Source of the DNA: Canna indica
Lineage: Eukaryota > Streptophyta > Magnoliopsida > Zingiberales > Cannaceae
Reading direction: 5' to 3'
Length of the DNA: 64,000 bases
Assembly: GCA_034359265.1 (NCBI GenBank)
Contig: CP136896.1
Coordinates: 14,229,501-14,293,500 of the forward strand
The notes under the pieces were generated by a model. It saw only the letters and a program-made list of their open reading frames with translations. It was not told where the DNA came from and ran no database searches. Shown one piece after another: positions 1 through 12,015 of the stretch (position 1 is the stretch's first letter; every line of letters starts with the position of its first letter). Both the position numbers and the translations under genes were made by a program.

Positions 1-162
1 TTCGAAGAACTGTAGGGAGATGCTGCCAAAATTTAGAATGAAGTTAGCGATTAAAAGAAATACTTAGTGCAATATGAATAACATGAATCCCAAATGGAAT
101 AGGTCCATCTCATTTATAAGGACATTGACTGAAGATATTGTCATTGATTGACAGAATAATGT

Positions 163-2650
163 CAGGCGATCGAAGTTGGATGTACCGACATTTTGATCAT
201 GGAGCTTTAACAAATGAGTTTCGCTTAGGCGTAACTTACTTCCTAAATTTTGACTATTCAAATCGGAAATTCGTTAGCGTCGCTGATAAAATTCGATGGC
301 CGTGTTGCATTTGCATGAATGCACAATTTTGGATCGAGAAACTATCACTCTGCATCTGTATAGCAAAGGATTTGCACCAAGATATTTTATATAGACTTGT
401 CACGGGGAGTCACGTGAAGTCGGGACATCAAGCAATCTTGTCGTTCAGACACATGATGAATCTTCCTTTGTTGGTGTTTCATTATCCAGTCTATCTAATC
501 TGTATAGAACTATGATACTTGATAGTCTTGGGGGTCAATTCCAACTGAATGATAATGTCTATTAGCCAGTTACTGAGATATCAATGCCACCAGATACTAC
601 AAGTGTTGATGTCATAGAATTGCCATCAGTAGTATAATCTGCGGTAGTGATTGAAATGCTGAATAAAGAAGCCGCAGAATTTTACGAGATGTTGAAAGCT
701 GCTGATGAATCTTTATATGAGAATTATTCTAAATACACTAGGTTTTCGGCAATGACGCAACTCCTGAACATCAAGGTCGATTGTAATATCATCGCGATTG
801 CGTTTGATCGGATTGCAGGATTGATTAATGGAATGCTATCTACTGATAACAAGTTTGAGCCAACTTTTTATAAGACTAAAAAGTTGATGACAAAATTAGG
901 GCTTGGGTACGAAAAAATACATGCGTGCCAAAATTACTTTATTTTATATTATAAAGAAAATGCGTAGTTGGATAAATGCCCTATATGTGAACATCCTCGT
1001 TATAAGGAGAAGAAATCAATCCGATAGAAAAATATCCTATTTAAGGTACTTCGGTATTTTCCACTAATACCGAGGCTTCAATGATTATTCATGTCGGAAA
1101 AGATGACCCCCTACATGAATTTGCATGCAAGAAGTCGTGACGATATAGTAATGACTCATCCATCCGACAGTGAAGCATGGAAACATTTGGATATATGTTA
1201 TCCTTCATTTGCTAGGGATACTGGAAATATCAGATTGGGATTATGCACGGATGGTTTTAATCCGTTTGTTCATTCTGTAACTCCTTATTTAGTTTGGCCA
1301 GTATTGCTAATAGTTTATAATTTGCCACCATCAATGTGTATGAAAGATGAATATATTTATCTTTTGATGATTATTTCAGGTCCTAAGGGTCCGCGAAAAG
1401 AAATTGATGTGTTTCTCATACCCTTGATGGATGAATTAAAAACATTATGGACTGAGGGAGCTGTCACTTATGATTGTCACCAAAAGCAAAATTTTAATTT
1501 AAAGGCTGCGGTCTTGTGGACAATCAATGATTTCCCGGCCTACGATATGTTGTTTGGTTGGAGCACTCACGGCCAACTCTCTTGTTCGTATTGTATGGAA
1601 CACTCTAAATCATTCAGTCTTCAGAACGAATGAAAAATCTCATTCTTTGATAGTCATCGTCGATTCCTACCGACTAACCATCAGTATCGAAGGAATCATA
1701 ATAAATTTACTAAGGACAGAGTCGAAAGAGATGAGCCACCACCGATGTTGTCTAGTGAACAAATGTTATAATATGTTTCATCACTTCTAGAGATAGTGTT
1801 TGGTCGGAATGAAAGAGTGTCGGGCTTTGGACAAACACATAACTGGTTGAAAAATAGTATCTTTTAGGAATTGTCGTATTTGGGTTCATTATTGATTCGA
1901 CATAATTTGGATGTCATTCACATTGAAAAAAATGTGTTTGATAATATTTTCAATACTTTGATGGATGTTTTCGAAAAAACTAAAGATAATGTCAATGCCC
2001 GACATGATATAAAAATACTTTGTAAGAGGCCGGAGTTGGATATATAAGAGGTCAACGGACGATATTTGAAGCCGAAGGCCCCGTTTGTGTTAAATAAACA
2101 ATAGATCAAAGATGTTTGTCAATGGATAAAAGAACTCAGATTACCCAATGGATATGCCTCAAACTTATCTCGATGTGTGAACGTCGATGATTGCAAAATA
2201 TCAAGCATGATCAGCCATGATTACCATGTATTCATGCAGAGATTGCTTTCAATCACATTTCGAGATCTTCTACCTGATAATATTTGGGGTCCGTTGACTG
2301 AATTAAGTATGTTTTTTAGAAAAAATTGTGCAAATATCCTTCGAGTCGAAGATATGTCAGCACTTGAAAGTAATATTGTTGAAATTATATGCAAGCTGGA
2401 GCAATTTTTCCCTCCTGCCTTCTTTGACTCGATGGAGCATCTACCGATACACTTGGCATACGAGGCATGAGTTTGAAAGATACATGAATCGTCTGAAGAA
2501 AAAAGTAAAGAACACCGTAGCTATTGAAGGATCAATATCTGAATCGTATATCATCCAAGAAATTTCAACATTATGCTCATTTTACTTTGAATCGACAGTA
2601 CAGACAAGATTTGATCATCTTTCATGTAACGACGACGGGGGAGTTTGACA
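163..2650 (+). pseudogene. TNP2-like CACTA transposase (degenerate)
   Basis: This is the catalytic transposase gene of CACTA elements, which binds the element and cuts its ends in the nucleus. The N-terminal transposon-associated domain is visible from DRSWMY (about 163) with a frameshift near 325. The piece at 647-967 (FYEMLKAADESLYENYSK) and the long piece at 1091-1633 (LCTDGFNPF, IDVFLIPLMDELK) are the TNP2 core. About 1640-2170 continues it in shifted frames with an IEKNVFDNI motif, and 2177-2650 is the DUF4218 part ending in EQFFPPAFFDSMEHLP and a shifted tail. At least four frame changes and several stops break it. Family assignment is by recognised motifs. Confidence 0.88.
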
Positions 2651-2829
2651 TTCAGATGTACGTTTAAATATATTCTATCACTCTGGTCGTGCTTTTGGTT
2701 CTCATCCATCTCGACACTTAAGCGACGAAGAGTATCATTTGGCACAATTGTACGTATTACTCAATTGTCCAGAAATTGAATAATTCATTGAAATATTTGA
2801 CATTGAGATTGTGCAAAAATACTCTATTA

Positions 2830-3592
2830 ACGACGATGAAGAATTGGAGAGATTACGGAATCATGATTTCCCTACTTGGATTCGGGCTTATAGCAAAGAT
2901 CATAGAGCTGAAATAGATGAAATAATATTTGAGTTTGTTAGTGGATAGTCGCGACTAGTGTCGTGTTATAGCGGATATTTTGTTGATGGGTATAAATTTC
3001 ACACGGTTGAATATGCATTTACAAAGAAGACGATGAATGCCGGGGTCTGCGTGACAGGGACAACGTATGTTGAATGTGATATGAATTTTTATGGATCGGT
3101 GGAAGAAGTGATAGAATTGCACTACTTCGGCTTGTAATCAGTTATCCTATTTAGATGTTGTTGGTTCGATGCAATAGAAAGGGGCATGAAAGTTCATCCA
3201 CAATACAAACTTGTTGAGGTTAATTATAAATCGAAATTGGCAACAAATGAGCCTTTTATATTGGCATCACAAGCCGAACAAGTATATTACGCGAAGTATC
3301 CAGCTAGAAAAAAGATAAAGCAGATTGGCGTGTTGTCTGTAAGACTAAAGCTAGAGGAATAATTGATCTGATAGTGGAAGAAAATGAGCCGATACCTGAT
3401 GTGATAGATGATTTCTATCAAGAAGAGGATCCTCCCGTAGTAGACCGTATTATTCCAATACTCGATGATGCAGACACAACGTTAGTTCAATTAGAAGTTG
3501 AATATGTTGATGATGATGATCATGAAGTTGAGGAAGCTGGAGATGATGAAGAAGAAGAATTCGAAGACTATTACTCAGATGATGAGGAATAA
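2830..3592 (+). pseudogene. DUF4216 region and acidic C-terminal tail of the CACTA protein
   Basis: Reading frames here encode the DUF4216 domain usual at the C-terminal end of plant CACTA TNP2 proteins (LVSCYSGYFVDGYKFHTVEY, then YVECDMNFYGSVEEVIELHYFG), followed by a very acidic tail (3374-3592) rich in D and E that ends in DDEE and a stop. In-frame stops near 2946 and 3136 and a frameshift near 3310 break it. The homologous region in the element at 51468-54600 is a single open frame, which shows what was lost here. Confidence 0.85.
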
Positions 3593-3664
3593 TGGTAAAG
3601 TATATCTTCTATTAAATCTATCTCTACTATATATATAATCTAATTATATGCTTATTCGACAGAT

Positions 3665-5211
3665 ATGGTGGGTCGTGGTTATCGTCAGACGAGAGCTTTG
3701 GAGTCTTCGATCGGTCAGACTCCAGCACTTTCTCTTGTTGCTGATCCTCCTGCCGATGATACTCCTGCCGCTGATCCTCATGCCGCCGAGGCTAGTTCAT
3801 CGAGACGCAGGCAGCGATGCGAGCCGAATAGGTGGCAGCCTCCGCCAGTCACAGAGTCACGTAGACTCATTAGTGTGATTGGGGAGCGGTAATGTTTCAT
3901 GAATTATGAATTATTAAAAATTCATTATATCATAATATAATATTGAACTTTATTTTTGTTGTGCAGGTTTCAGCAGGAGGATGTGCCGAGGACCATATCT
4001 TCTACTATCCGATGATACATGCATGGAGCATGGCCCACGTGGTCTCACGTGCCCCGTGAGCACGTCAACATGCTATGGCGCGAGTTTGAGGCACGTATTA
4101 AATTTTTTATTATACATGATGATTAATATTGGTACTGATATTATTGTTTTGCAGGCTCGCTATACATGGGCTGAGGACTAGAGGTCCTTCATTTATACTG
4201 TCTGGGAGGCTATTTCTCGGTAGAGGTACAACGGCCAGCTAGTGCAGGCCCGATCCAGGTGATGGCCCGAGCTGGGACCACAAACATCACAGAGACTCGG
4301 GGATACGACCCTGATTGGATTACTTCGGATATATGAGACCAGCTCGTGGTGTTATGGTCGACGGATCGATGGTAGGAGGTTTCTAGGACTGCGGCTAGAA
4401 ATTGCATGTCCGGGGGAGGAGCGCGTCACATTGGCGGCTCAATATCATTTGTAGTGCACGCTCATGATATGGTAAGTATTATACCTTAAATTCAATTATA
4501 TATTTTATTTGTTACTTTGTGTAATAAATAATATATTTGTTTTGTAAATGTAGATGACGGTGATGGATGATGGGACTGTCCAGCAACCCTCCCCGATGGA
4601 GGTGTTTGAGCGGACTCACCGTCGAGGACATGGGGCGGGGGAGTACATCGACACCCGCGCTGCAATCATTATGGTAAGTATATTTGTTTAAATTATTCAT
4701 TATTTATTTATAATTTAAGTTTTAGGAAAAATATGAAACAAAAATCAAACTCGAGTAGGAGACCTACACTCAGACGGTGATGCAGCGCGGGGGCACCCAA
4801 AAGGACTTTGATGCAAGAGCGTGGATCGAGGCTGCAGGTGGCTGGGACCACGGCCGCATATATGGCTTTGTAGATAGTTGTGATGAGCGAGTCGTGCTCG
4901 GGCCACTTGGGGCACCGACCCCTCCGATTGTTGGTGAGTGATCGTCCACCTTTAGGACTAATTATGATCAGAGCAGCAGGATAAGGACACTAGAGAAGAT
5001 AGTCGCGCGTCAGAGTGAGATGATGGAGCGTTACAATCAGATGATGGCAGAGATGCATGCTATGCTATGCAACATCTCAGCTCATACTGGAGTAGGCATC
5101 CGTTTGGCATCATCAGATCCATCATCCTCGAGCCAGTCGACGTCGGTGTACACCCAAGCACTCCAGACCCCGCCATATTATAATCCAGACCTTCCTCCAC
5201 CATCGTCGTGA
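3665..5211 (+). pseudogene. TNPA-like gene of CACTA family A (multi-exon, degenerate)
   Basis: The second gene of the element, of the plant transposase (Ptta/En/Spm) type, whose product binds subterminal repeats. A first exon at 3665-3892 encodes a basic, proline-rich N-terminus (MVGRGYRQTR to IGER). Introns with GT/AG ends appear at about 3890-3966 and 4090-4154. Later exons give DPSPMEVFERTHRRGHGAGEY (about 4590-4660), then a block containing GGWDHGRIYGFVDS and GPLGAPTPPIVGE (4790-4940), and a C-terminal QMMAEMHAML and YTQALQTPPY segment ending in a stop at 5211. Stops at about 4006, 4180 and 4940 mark it as dead. Confidence 0.8.
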
Positions 5212-5494
5212 GGTTTATTGTTTTGTTTGAATATTGACATTGTTATTTGGATACTACTTGATTGACTTGTTTTGTTTGGATATTGATACAATAGTTTCGA
5301 ATTTGAATAGTTTTTATATGATTATGGCTAATTATAAATATAAGTATAATTGTTTTGATATATATATATCTGGGTGTATCTGTGATGTGTATGTTATGTA
5401 TGAGTGTATTAATGTATTAATGAGTGTGTGAGTTATGTATCAAGTTAAATGTATCAATGTATTAATGAAAATTAAAATTTTTAAATCTTTTCAG
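5212..5494 (+). other. 3' untranslated region of CACTA family A
   Basis: AT-rich non-coding sequence between the TNPA stop and the subterminal repeats, with repeated TTGTTTTGTTTGGATATTGA-like words. A homologous stretch lies at about 51900-52150 in the minus-strand relative. Confidence 0.6.
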
Positions 5495-5887
5495 TTACAG
5501 GTTAACATCATCAGCAACGGCTTTCCCACGGCTGTCTGTGGAAAAGCCATTACTGAAAGTATATCGTATTTTATGTGCCGCAACCACTAAGCCGTTGCTG
5601 ATGATCTACAACAACGGCTTAACAACAGGCTTTCACTAACGGCCTTGCCACAACAACTGGGCCATTGCTGATGTATATATCTACAACGGCCCTGTAGCCA
5701 TGGCAGAATCATTCCTGATAATGTTATTAGCAACGACCGCTCCGACCGTTTCGGATCCATTGCTAAGTTATCAACAACGCGATTTTCTACCACAGTTGCG
5801 TTGCAACGGGCCGGGCCGTTGCACGTCGTTGCTGATGGCTTTCAGCAACGGTTGGGGCCGTTGCTGATGCTTGTTATTCTAGTAGTG
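5495..5887. repeat. Subterminal repeat array and 3' TIR, CACTA family A
   Basis: Many copies in both orientations of a motif close to CAGCAACGGC / GCCGTTGCTG, closing with TTCTAGTAGTG at 5887. Such arrays are the expected binding sites for the TNPA protein. The same motif forms both ends of the element at 51468-54600. Confidence 0.88.
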
Positions 5888-6560
5888 GAGCTTCCCGTCC
5901 CGGGGCCTCACAAGCTAGGATGAACCTCTAGCCACTTCGCCCAAATTTCATATCAAGCAATCAACATAAGGTTCCTCTAGTGAGCTTCCCATCTCGGGCT
6001 TCATGAGCTAGGATGGCCCTCTAGCCTCATCGCCCAATTTGGTTGGGAATTTCCCTCCAACCAATGTCACTCCATCTCAATCGCCCAATTTGGTTTCTCT
6101 CATGGTTAGGTTCAACGCCGACAAGGGGGGGGGGGACCTGCAAAAGACACTCCGACGCTCAAGTCAGTGGGACTCCAAGGTGGTGGTAACACTATATGGA
6201 ACTTAGGTTACCTAAGGCGTGTCGTGTTTGTATTTATTTTAGGCGGAGGTGATGATGCCACCCAGTAATCTCGCGGGATGTTGCTCAGAAATGAATTGAG
6301 GTTGATCCCTGATATGGCAAGCTTGTAATGATGTATCCCTCGTGATAAGGAAAGACGAGGATGTGCAAGTTTGGTCGGGTGGGGTCCCTAGATGGAGCCG
6401 TCTGGTCTGATTTGAGTCATGTCTAGGAGTGTGGCCGGGTGGAGCCCCCTGGCGGAGCAATTTGGTTCATCTCGAGAAAGTTATGGGGTGCTACCGGGTC
6501 TGATCCGATCAGGCCCAATAGTTCTAGTCCAGTCTATAGCCCCCTGAGCTCGGTCGGATT
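5888..6560. mobile_element. Tat-like gypsy LTR fragment (dispersed repeat)
   Basis: From about 6100 to 6545 this matches 24605-25028 closely. Shared blocks include GGGACCTGCAAAAGA, GACGCTCAAGTCA, GAACTTAGGTTACCTAAG, GGTCGGGTGGGGTCCCTAGA and GGCCCAATAGTTCTAGTCC. The block pattern, with a G-rich run before GACCTGCAAAAGACACTCCGACGC, is typical of the R/U5 part of Tat-clade gypsy LTRs. No open reading frame was seen. The flank 5888-6100 holds two related copies of a GAGCTTCCC...GGGC..TCA.GAGCTAGGATG block. Confidence 0.6.
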
Positions 6561-6724
6561 TTGGAGGACTGCATGTCGAGCTCTTAGATGGGGTTAACTT
6601 TCCTGTTCTCCGGTTTCTCTAGGGGACTTCTGGAGATATTTACCATGTTGTGCTTAGCTATTTTGAAGGCTGAGTTGTATTGAGTAGCCTTTAAGGCCTT
6701 GTTGAAGTAGGTGACTGCGAAGGT

Positions 6725-6990
6725 CGTATTAGTATATATGATTGTGGAGGCCGAGCTGGAGCAAGGGGTCGTAGAGGCCGAACTGGAGCAAATGATTGTG
6801 GAAACTGAGCTGAAGTAAGGAGTCATAGAGGCCGAACTAGAGCGAGCGGTTTTGGAAACCGAGCTGGAGTAAAGGCCAAGCTAGAGCAAGGGGCCGAAAA
6901 GGCTGAGCTAGAGCGAGAGGTTGTGGAAAGTGAGCTGAAGTGAGCGGTTGTGGAAACCGAGATAGAGCCAGAGGCTGTGATGGACGAAAT
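6725..6990. repeat. Short tandem repeat with GGCCGAGCTGGAGC-like units
   Basis: About eight imperfect units of roughly 30-36 bp built on GTGGAGGCCGAGCTGGAGCA. Read forward, the units give repeated VEAELEQ-type heptads, so they may derive from a coiled-coil coding region, but stops interrupt the frame. Confidence 0.7.
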
Positions 6991-7249
6991 TGTCTCCTTC
7001 CTTGTCTTGAAGCAAATCGAATTGGCATACTTTAGCCGTGTTGCTCTTGCGTCTCTTCGGCTTTTGTGCCTCGTATGGCAGCTTTGCGGTAGGGCTTTTT
7101 CTTTCTTCGTGGTGCCTCCTGATTGGCTCTCTACTCCCTCGGTTTAAGAGGTGCTCATGGTGAAAAAGGCACTCACATGTTCCTTGTCATTCCATAGGAT
7201 GCCGTCGCTTGGGCGTTCGCCTGGAGACCTCCTTCTACGATCAAGCTGA

Positions 7250-7451
7250 TCATTGATGTGTTCAAAGCAGTGACAGCTCACGCGACTGTCGTTGATAATT
7301 ACTTGGGACGACCGTCCCATTCCATCACAAATTATTTGAGACCCGCACATAAGCGACAATGCTTTTCTATGGCTCGCGTCATCTGTGATAGTCGTCACTG
7401 ACGATTTAGCAATGGCACGAGCCGTCGGTGACAGCGACTATTCTAGTAGTG
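7250..7451. mobile_element. CACTA family B end fragment
   Basis: The stretch ends in GACTATTCTAGTAGTG at 7451 and matches the terminal part of the element ending at 20899, for example GACAGCGACTATTCTAGTAG against GACAGTGACAATTCTAGTAG, and GGCTCGCGTCATCTGTGATAG against GGCTCGCATCGTCCGTGATAG. Only a subterminal region and one terminus are present; the left border is not clear. Confidence 0.75.
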
Positions 7452-8070
7452 TGAAGTGGGTGGCTGCTGAGGCCAAGCTAGTCGTGAACGGCTATGTGAG
7501 CCGAGTTGGAGAGAACAGTTGGTATGTAGCAATTTTTGTGTCGCCTCGGAGTAAGTCAAATCAGCTTATTTTTGCCGTGTTGTTCCTAAGTCCTCTCGAC
7601 TTTCGGGCATGGCTTGTCGGTTTGATAATGAAGATCTCCTTGTCTTGCATGGCAGTAGCTAATTCGCGTTTACCTCCTCGTTTTTTGGGAGGCATCACGG
7701 CGAAAAAAAGCATTCACTCGTGTCTTGGGGATTTCTAGAGAATCGTCGATTGTTGAGCTGGTCGGTTGAGATTTAATCATGTGCTCGCTGCTGGCCGTTG
7801 GATAGAGGGGTTGTCATTCTTCGGCCTATAAGTGACTTTTTCCCTCCTTGTTTCGAGCCTTTCAAGCATTCTTTGGCATTCTCTCTTAGCAGGTTTTGCC
7901 GGTGTTCTCCTAGTTAGTTTCTTTTTTCTTTTGTTGCTGACTCCCTTCGGTAATTCTTCTTGATGTTCTTCTTTAATTTCGTTACCGTTGGCGTTGGTTT
8001 TAGGTTTGACTTTTCCATGATCGATTTTGTAGTACCGTAACTACCAGGTGTTCTTCCACTATTTTTCGAA
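7452..8070 (+). other. LTR-like region with TATA motif, Tat-like debris
   Basis: The part 7560-7740 resembles 7020-7200 on the other side of the CACTA fragment (GCCGTGTTG..., CTCCTCG, GGTGAAAAAGGCACTCAC against GGCGAAAAAAAGCATTCACTC), which suggests a duplicated repeat unit. A TATA-like CCTATAAGTG at about 7823 is followed by pyrimidine-rich sequence, as in an LTR promoter. No gene was recognised. Confidence 0.4.
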
Positions 8071-9010
8071 ATGAACTGTGTAGAATCTTTTCGTCATGTA
8101 GGTGAGATATCTATATTGCAGAAGGTATCATGCATTCTTTCCCGATTGGCAGAAATACGGGAGAGCACCTTAAACAGGAGGGGGAAGAATCCATTAGTGG
8201 ATAGTCTGTTGAAGCATGTGAGGGCTTTGCAGTCTCGGAATCTAGGAGGTTCTAGGTCTCGAGCGGAGGTGGTTGGGTCATCAGCGTCTTCGAACTCTTC
8301 GATCCTCCTTGGTTCACCTTCGAGGTGCTAGAAAAGATCTCGGGGCTCCGACGGAGGCTTGCTTCGTCAAGCGACTACTCGTTTCACAGATGAGTTTGTG
8401 TTGTTGGATGTAGCAGTGGTAGCCGGTGAAGTTGGGTTGTGTTCTGCCTTGCGTATCTGCTCTAGTAATTAATCGAGTTTTCACGAAGGGGTGGATCCTT
8501 GGGAATATATCGAACTCCTAATGAGCAAGTTAAGAGAGTCTGCGTCTAGAGATTTTGAGGCTCAGTCTCGAGAGCTTAAAGCACTGAGGCTCAAGATGAT
8601 TGAGGTGGAGAGAGTCTTGGCGGTGAAAAATGATGAAGTTGTGCACCTGAATGCCGTTGTCTCCAACTCTACTGCCCTAATAACGGAGGTGGAAAGCAAG
8701 TCTAAGGCAGAACTGGAAATGGTTTACCTTGATCTTGTCGTGGCGGTGGTGGAGAGTTCCTGTTTGAAGACCGGGGCTGAGGAAGCCAAGGCTGAAATTA
8801 GGAGGTCTAATTTGGCAAGGCAAACCCTTGAGGATGACACGAGATGCATTTGAGACAATACTATCGTAATGTATATAGAGGGCTTTGACAAAGCGATAGA
8901 ACATGCTAAGCTCTTTGCCCTTGGTGCCGACTTCTCTGGAGTTGACTTTCTCAAGGAAGTTAGGGATGGTGTTCCAGTGAATCCTGAAGCCGAGGAGGAT
9001 TTTTCTTAGT
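8071..9010 (+). pseudogene. Retroelement-associated coiled-coil protein remnant
   Basis: The open segments 8071-8331 and 8491-8853, with the continuation to about 9010, encode a heptad-rich chain (LRESASRDFEAQSRELKALR, then AELEMVYLDL, AEEAKAEIRRSNLARQTLED), and after a stop the segment YIEGFDKAIEHAKLFALG. This layout of a coiled coil followed by a GFDKA..HAK.L segment is common in plant proteins annotated as transposon- or retrotransposon-linked. The exact family was not determined. Stops at 8851 and 9007 and its position inside Tat-like debris suggest a dead ORF. Confidence 0.5.
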
Positions 9011-9327
9011 CCCTTAGAGGAGATCCTTCGACCGCGCGTGACTCCGGGTTAGTGCTCATTTTCTCCACGGGGGATATTGTTCTGGGGAGGGATGCTCCCA
9101 CCGTGACTACCAAGGCTGATGTAGTCTCCCATAGTAAATGTTTGAATTATTTGCTTGCTTGTGTGTGGGCGGGTTTTGAGAACTCTCTGGGGTTAATTAT
9201 ATGTTCCCTTTTGTTTGATAATTTCTCCTTTGTGGGCTTTTTTACATGCTTATTTTGCAAAATGCTTTTGTTGATTCAGTAGCCTACTTCTCGCCGTCGA
9301 TAATGCTTGGTTCCCTATGAAGGGAAA

Positions 9328-9467
9328 ATCTTTGTTTGAGGTTGAACCTTCTGAAATCTTTGTGTGAGGTTGAACCTTCTGAAGTCTTTGTTTGAGGTTC
9401 AACCTTTTGAAATCTTTATTTGAGGTTGAACCTTCTGAAATCTTTGTTTGAGGTTGAACCTTCTGAA
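9328..9467. repeat. 28-bp tandem repeat, five units
   Basis: Five near-identical 28-bp units of the form ATCTTTGTTTGAGGTTGAAC followed by CTTCTGAA. Units start at 9328, 9356, 9384, 9412 and 9440. No in-frame gene is associated. Confidence 0.95.
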
Positions 9468-9576
9468 ACAACTCCGAAGTTGTTTTAGAGGTTTAAGCAA
9501 TAATGGCGGGTTCTGGTGCCGACCTGGGTTGATTACGTATTATTGATGAATTAGGAAATAGTGACTCCAAGGCCGA

Positions 9577-10000
9577 GTACTGCATTCGAGGGCTCATGTC
9601 AAGCTCGCCGAGGAGCATAAGGTAGGACCGCACGCAAGGAGTCGAGTAAGGGCTCTGAGACTAGAAGTAGTGGCTTGATAGCCAACGAGCCAAGCTGGCG
9701 AAAACCAAGTCCTGGTCATGTAAGGGCACTGAGGCTGAATGTAGCAGCTCTGGGGGCCGAGGACTGCACTCGAGGGCTCAAGCTGAGGTCGTCGAGGAGC
9801 GTAAGGCATGACTGTGCGCGAGGAGTCGAGTAAGGGCTTTGAGGCCGGAAGTAGTGACGTGATAGCCAATGAGCTAGGCTGGTGAAAACCAAGTCTTGGT
9901 TATATAAGGGCGTTAAGGCCGAAGTAGTGGCTTTGGGGGCCGAGGACCAGACTCGATAAAAACTGAGCTCGCGAGAAGCGCTTGGGGTCGTTGGGGGCGT
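9577..10000. repeat. About 184-bp tandem repeat, roughly 2.5 units
   Basis: The block beginning GAGTACTGCATTCGAGGGCT recurs at about 9761 and, truncated, at about 9942. Each unit includes GTCGAGTAAGGGCT, GATAGCCAA.GAGC.A.GCTGG and GAAAACCAAGTC. Long-period tandem repeats are known in the 3' non-coding part of Tat/Ogre elements, which would fit the surroundings. Confidence 0.8.
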
Positions 10001-10600
10001 GGGAGCCCGTAATAGGCACTCAGGCCGATGAGCCAGGCTGGTGTAAACCGAATTCTGGTCGCTAAGTGGAGTGATGTGCTTCTCAGGCCGGTTTTGATGG
10101 CCAAGAAATGTGTGCGGGGGTTTAGGTCGAGCTCGCCAAGGAGCATAAGGTAGAATCGTGAGCGAAGATTCAAGTAGGTTTTGAATAGTGAGACATTCGT
10201 TAAAACGTCAGGATAACCGTAGAGTTCCCTAGCATGCACAGAGAAAAGATGTAGGAAATGCAATTTTATTGAGTAATAAATAAATTATGCATAGAGGAAA
10301 GTGTTCGATCTAAGCTTTATTTGAGCTTGTTGCGACAATTTGATCACGGCCTGGGTTCTTTCAGGGATTGAGGCGGGGTTGTTTTCGCATGTCCCCTCCT
10401 AGGTTTGGATCGAAAACTTTTGCTGGTTGTTTGCCTTTGTTTGTGGAAAGTGCTTGTAGGTTATTAGGCTTTTCCTTTGGTTCGGCCATCTTTGGCATGA
10501 GGCATTTATTATAGAACCATCAGGCTTCTCTCTGGTCGGCCTGCAGTACGCCTACCTCCATTTCCAAAATAAGAAACTTTAAAGCCAAGTGGGGAGTGCA
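10001..10600. other. Repeat-like sequence without recognised gene
   Basis: The first 150 bases echo the preceding 184-bp unit (GAGCATAAGGTAGAATCGTGAGCGAAGA). The rest shows no clear coding signal. The minus strand of 10340-10590 could encode a short gag-like basic segment, but this is not secure. Confidence 0.35.
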
Positions 10601-11519
10601 TGCGTCAGCTCCCACATTGTAGAAAGGGGGGGGGGGGTGTGAATAGTGTGTTCACTAAACTTTTAGTCTAATTCCGATTTATTGGTTTTAATCGTTTCTT
10701 ACAACTTAGTCAAGTTATCAAATTAACGACTAAATGCGGAAGCGATTAATAATAAAGCAAAAAACACAAACAAGAATAACAATGCTAATACAATGATTTA
10801 TAGTGGCGCCGCCTGAATAGATCACCTAACAGGCTGACTTTTGCCTGTTGGCGCCGCCCGATCGAACGCCGATCGACCGACCAAAGCGACTGGAACATCG
10901 ATCGGAGCCCACTGTGGATTCTGGGGCTATTTCGATTGACAAGGTAGTTTGCTGATTTTTGTTCGTTTCTGGGTTCCGTCTTCATTAAGTCTTCTTAAGA
11001 ATCTAAATCTAACTTTTGGGGTCTAGTACAAATTTCCAAAAAATAAAAATTTTATAATCTCCCTAGTCAAATATGAATAAGTTAAAGGCTTCCAAAAATT
11101 CCTTTAAAATATCTCATTATCTAGTTTTTACCTAAGGAACAATTATCGGGACTTTTGGTGCCAAGAAAAAGTCTAGGTCATATAGCCCTCCACGGAGCTC
11201 CCTAGGCTTAGTGAATTTCATGGCCGTTTCTGGGTTTTGATGTTTTGGGGTTCGGGTTTAATTTTTGGGTTCTTTGCATCATAAAAGAGGATTACATATT
11301 CATTCTAGAAACTCTAAACCTAAACTCTATCTTCCCGAAGAATCTCGAGCGATGATGAGCATCCTTGCTGATTTCTTTGATTTCTCTAATTTTTTCAATC
11401 GAGAACGTCGTGCGCTAACCGACTTAGAACCTGAAAATATTTCTTCTGAATACGTTAGTTCCATTTTTGTTATCATCAAAATCGAGATTAAGACCAAGAT
11501 TGAAAATCTTATGCTAATA
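10601..11519 (-). repeat. 3' LTR of the gag-only copia element, internally deleted
   Basis: It matches 22672-24103 at both ends (AGTGTGTTCACTAAACTTTTAG near the left; CATCAAAATCGAGATTAAGACCAAGATTGAAAATC near the right). The middle is missing: the sequence jumps from ATTTATAGTGG to GCGCCGCC, removing about 500 bp including most of the promoter-proximal part. An 11-13 base G run lies at about 10625. Confidence 0.75.
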
Positions 11520-12015
11520 ATCTCTCCCTTTTTGATGATGACAAATATCCTTAAGAAAATATCTACAATTTAGCATAAAGGATATCAAATATGAGATTTT
11601 TCCCCCTATCATCATGCATATCTATATAATGGAACTCTCCCTATCTATATGCATGAGTTTTCCTTTATTTTCTTTTCCTTTACTTATATCTTTCTTCCCC
11701 TTTTGATATCAATCAAAAAGGGCAAGAAAAGTCAATTATGGTCAAAGTTGGGACTTGAAAACTAATTTTGATGAAAACGAAGTCAACCAACTCAAGGGAT
11801 GAAAACAACATATCGAATGAGTAATACATGAAATCATAAAACGATAGTCAAAATCCAAAACTAGGAACCATGTACTATCTCAAGTATCTATATTTCCAAG
11901 TATCGATCAAGGAGATAAAAATCATTTTAGAAATGATTTTTCTCTCTAAATTATTAGAATAATACCAAAAGTGAATTCAAAATATCATACTTGAAGTCTC
12001 ATTCGAAGATTGGAC
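11520..12015 (-). other. 3' non-coding region of the gag-only copia element
   Basis: The sequence shares CCCCCTATC..CATGCATATC, CTCCCTATCTATATGCAT and CCCCTTTTGATATCAATCAAAAAGGGCAAGA with 31385-31510 of the SIRE-type element, so it is the region between the coding part and the 3' LTR (plus-strand left). No gene. Confidence 0.6.

Larger units (their letters stand above)
1..5887 (+). mobile_element. CACTA (En/Spm) transposon, family A, 5' end outside window
   Basis: The stretch carries, in order, a TNP2-type transposase remnant, a DUF4216 region with acidic tail, a TNPA-like gene and a subterminal repeat array ending in TTCTAGTAGTG at 5887, the complement of the CACTACTAGAA terminus typical of plant CACTA elements. 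The first bases match the leader of the related element at 51468-54600 (around 53320-53345 on its minus strand), so the 5' terminal inverted repeat lies just upstream of the window. Frameshifts and stops in every gene mean this copy cannot make its own transposase. Confidence 0.9.

Noticed and set aside
9328..9467. Regular 28-bp repeats as a CRISPR array
   Set aside because: The repeat length fits, but there are no spacers; the units are contiguous tandem repeats.
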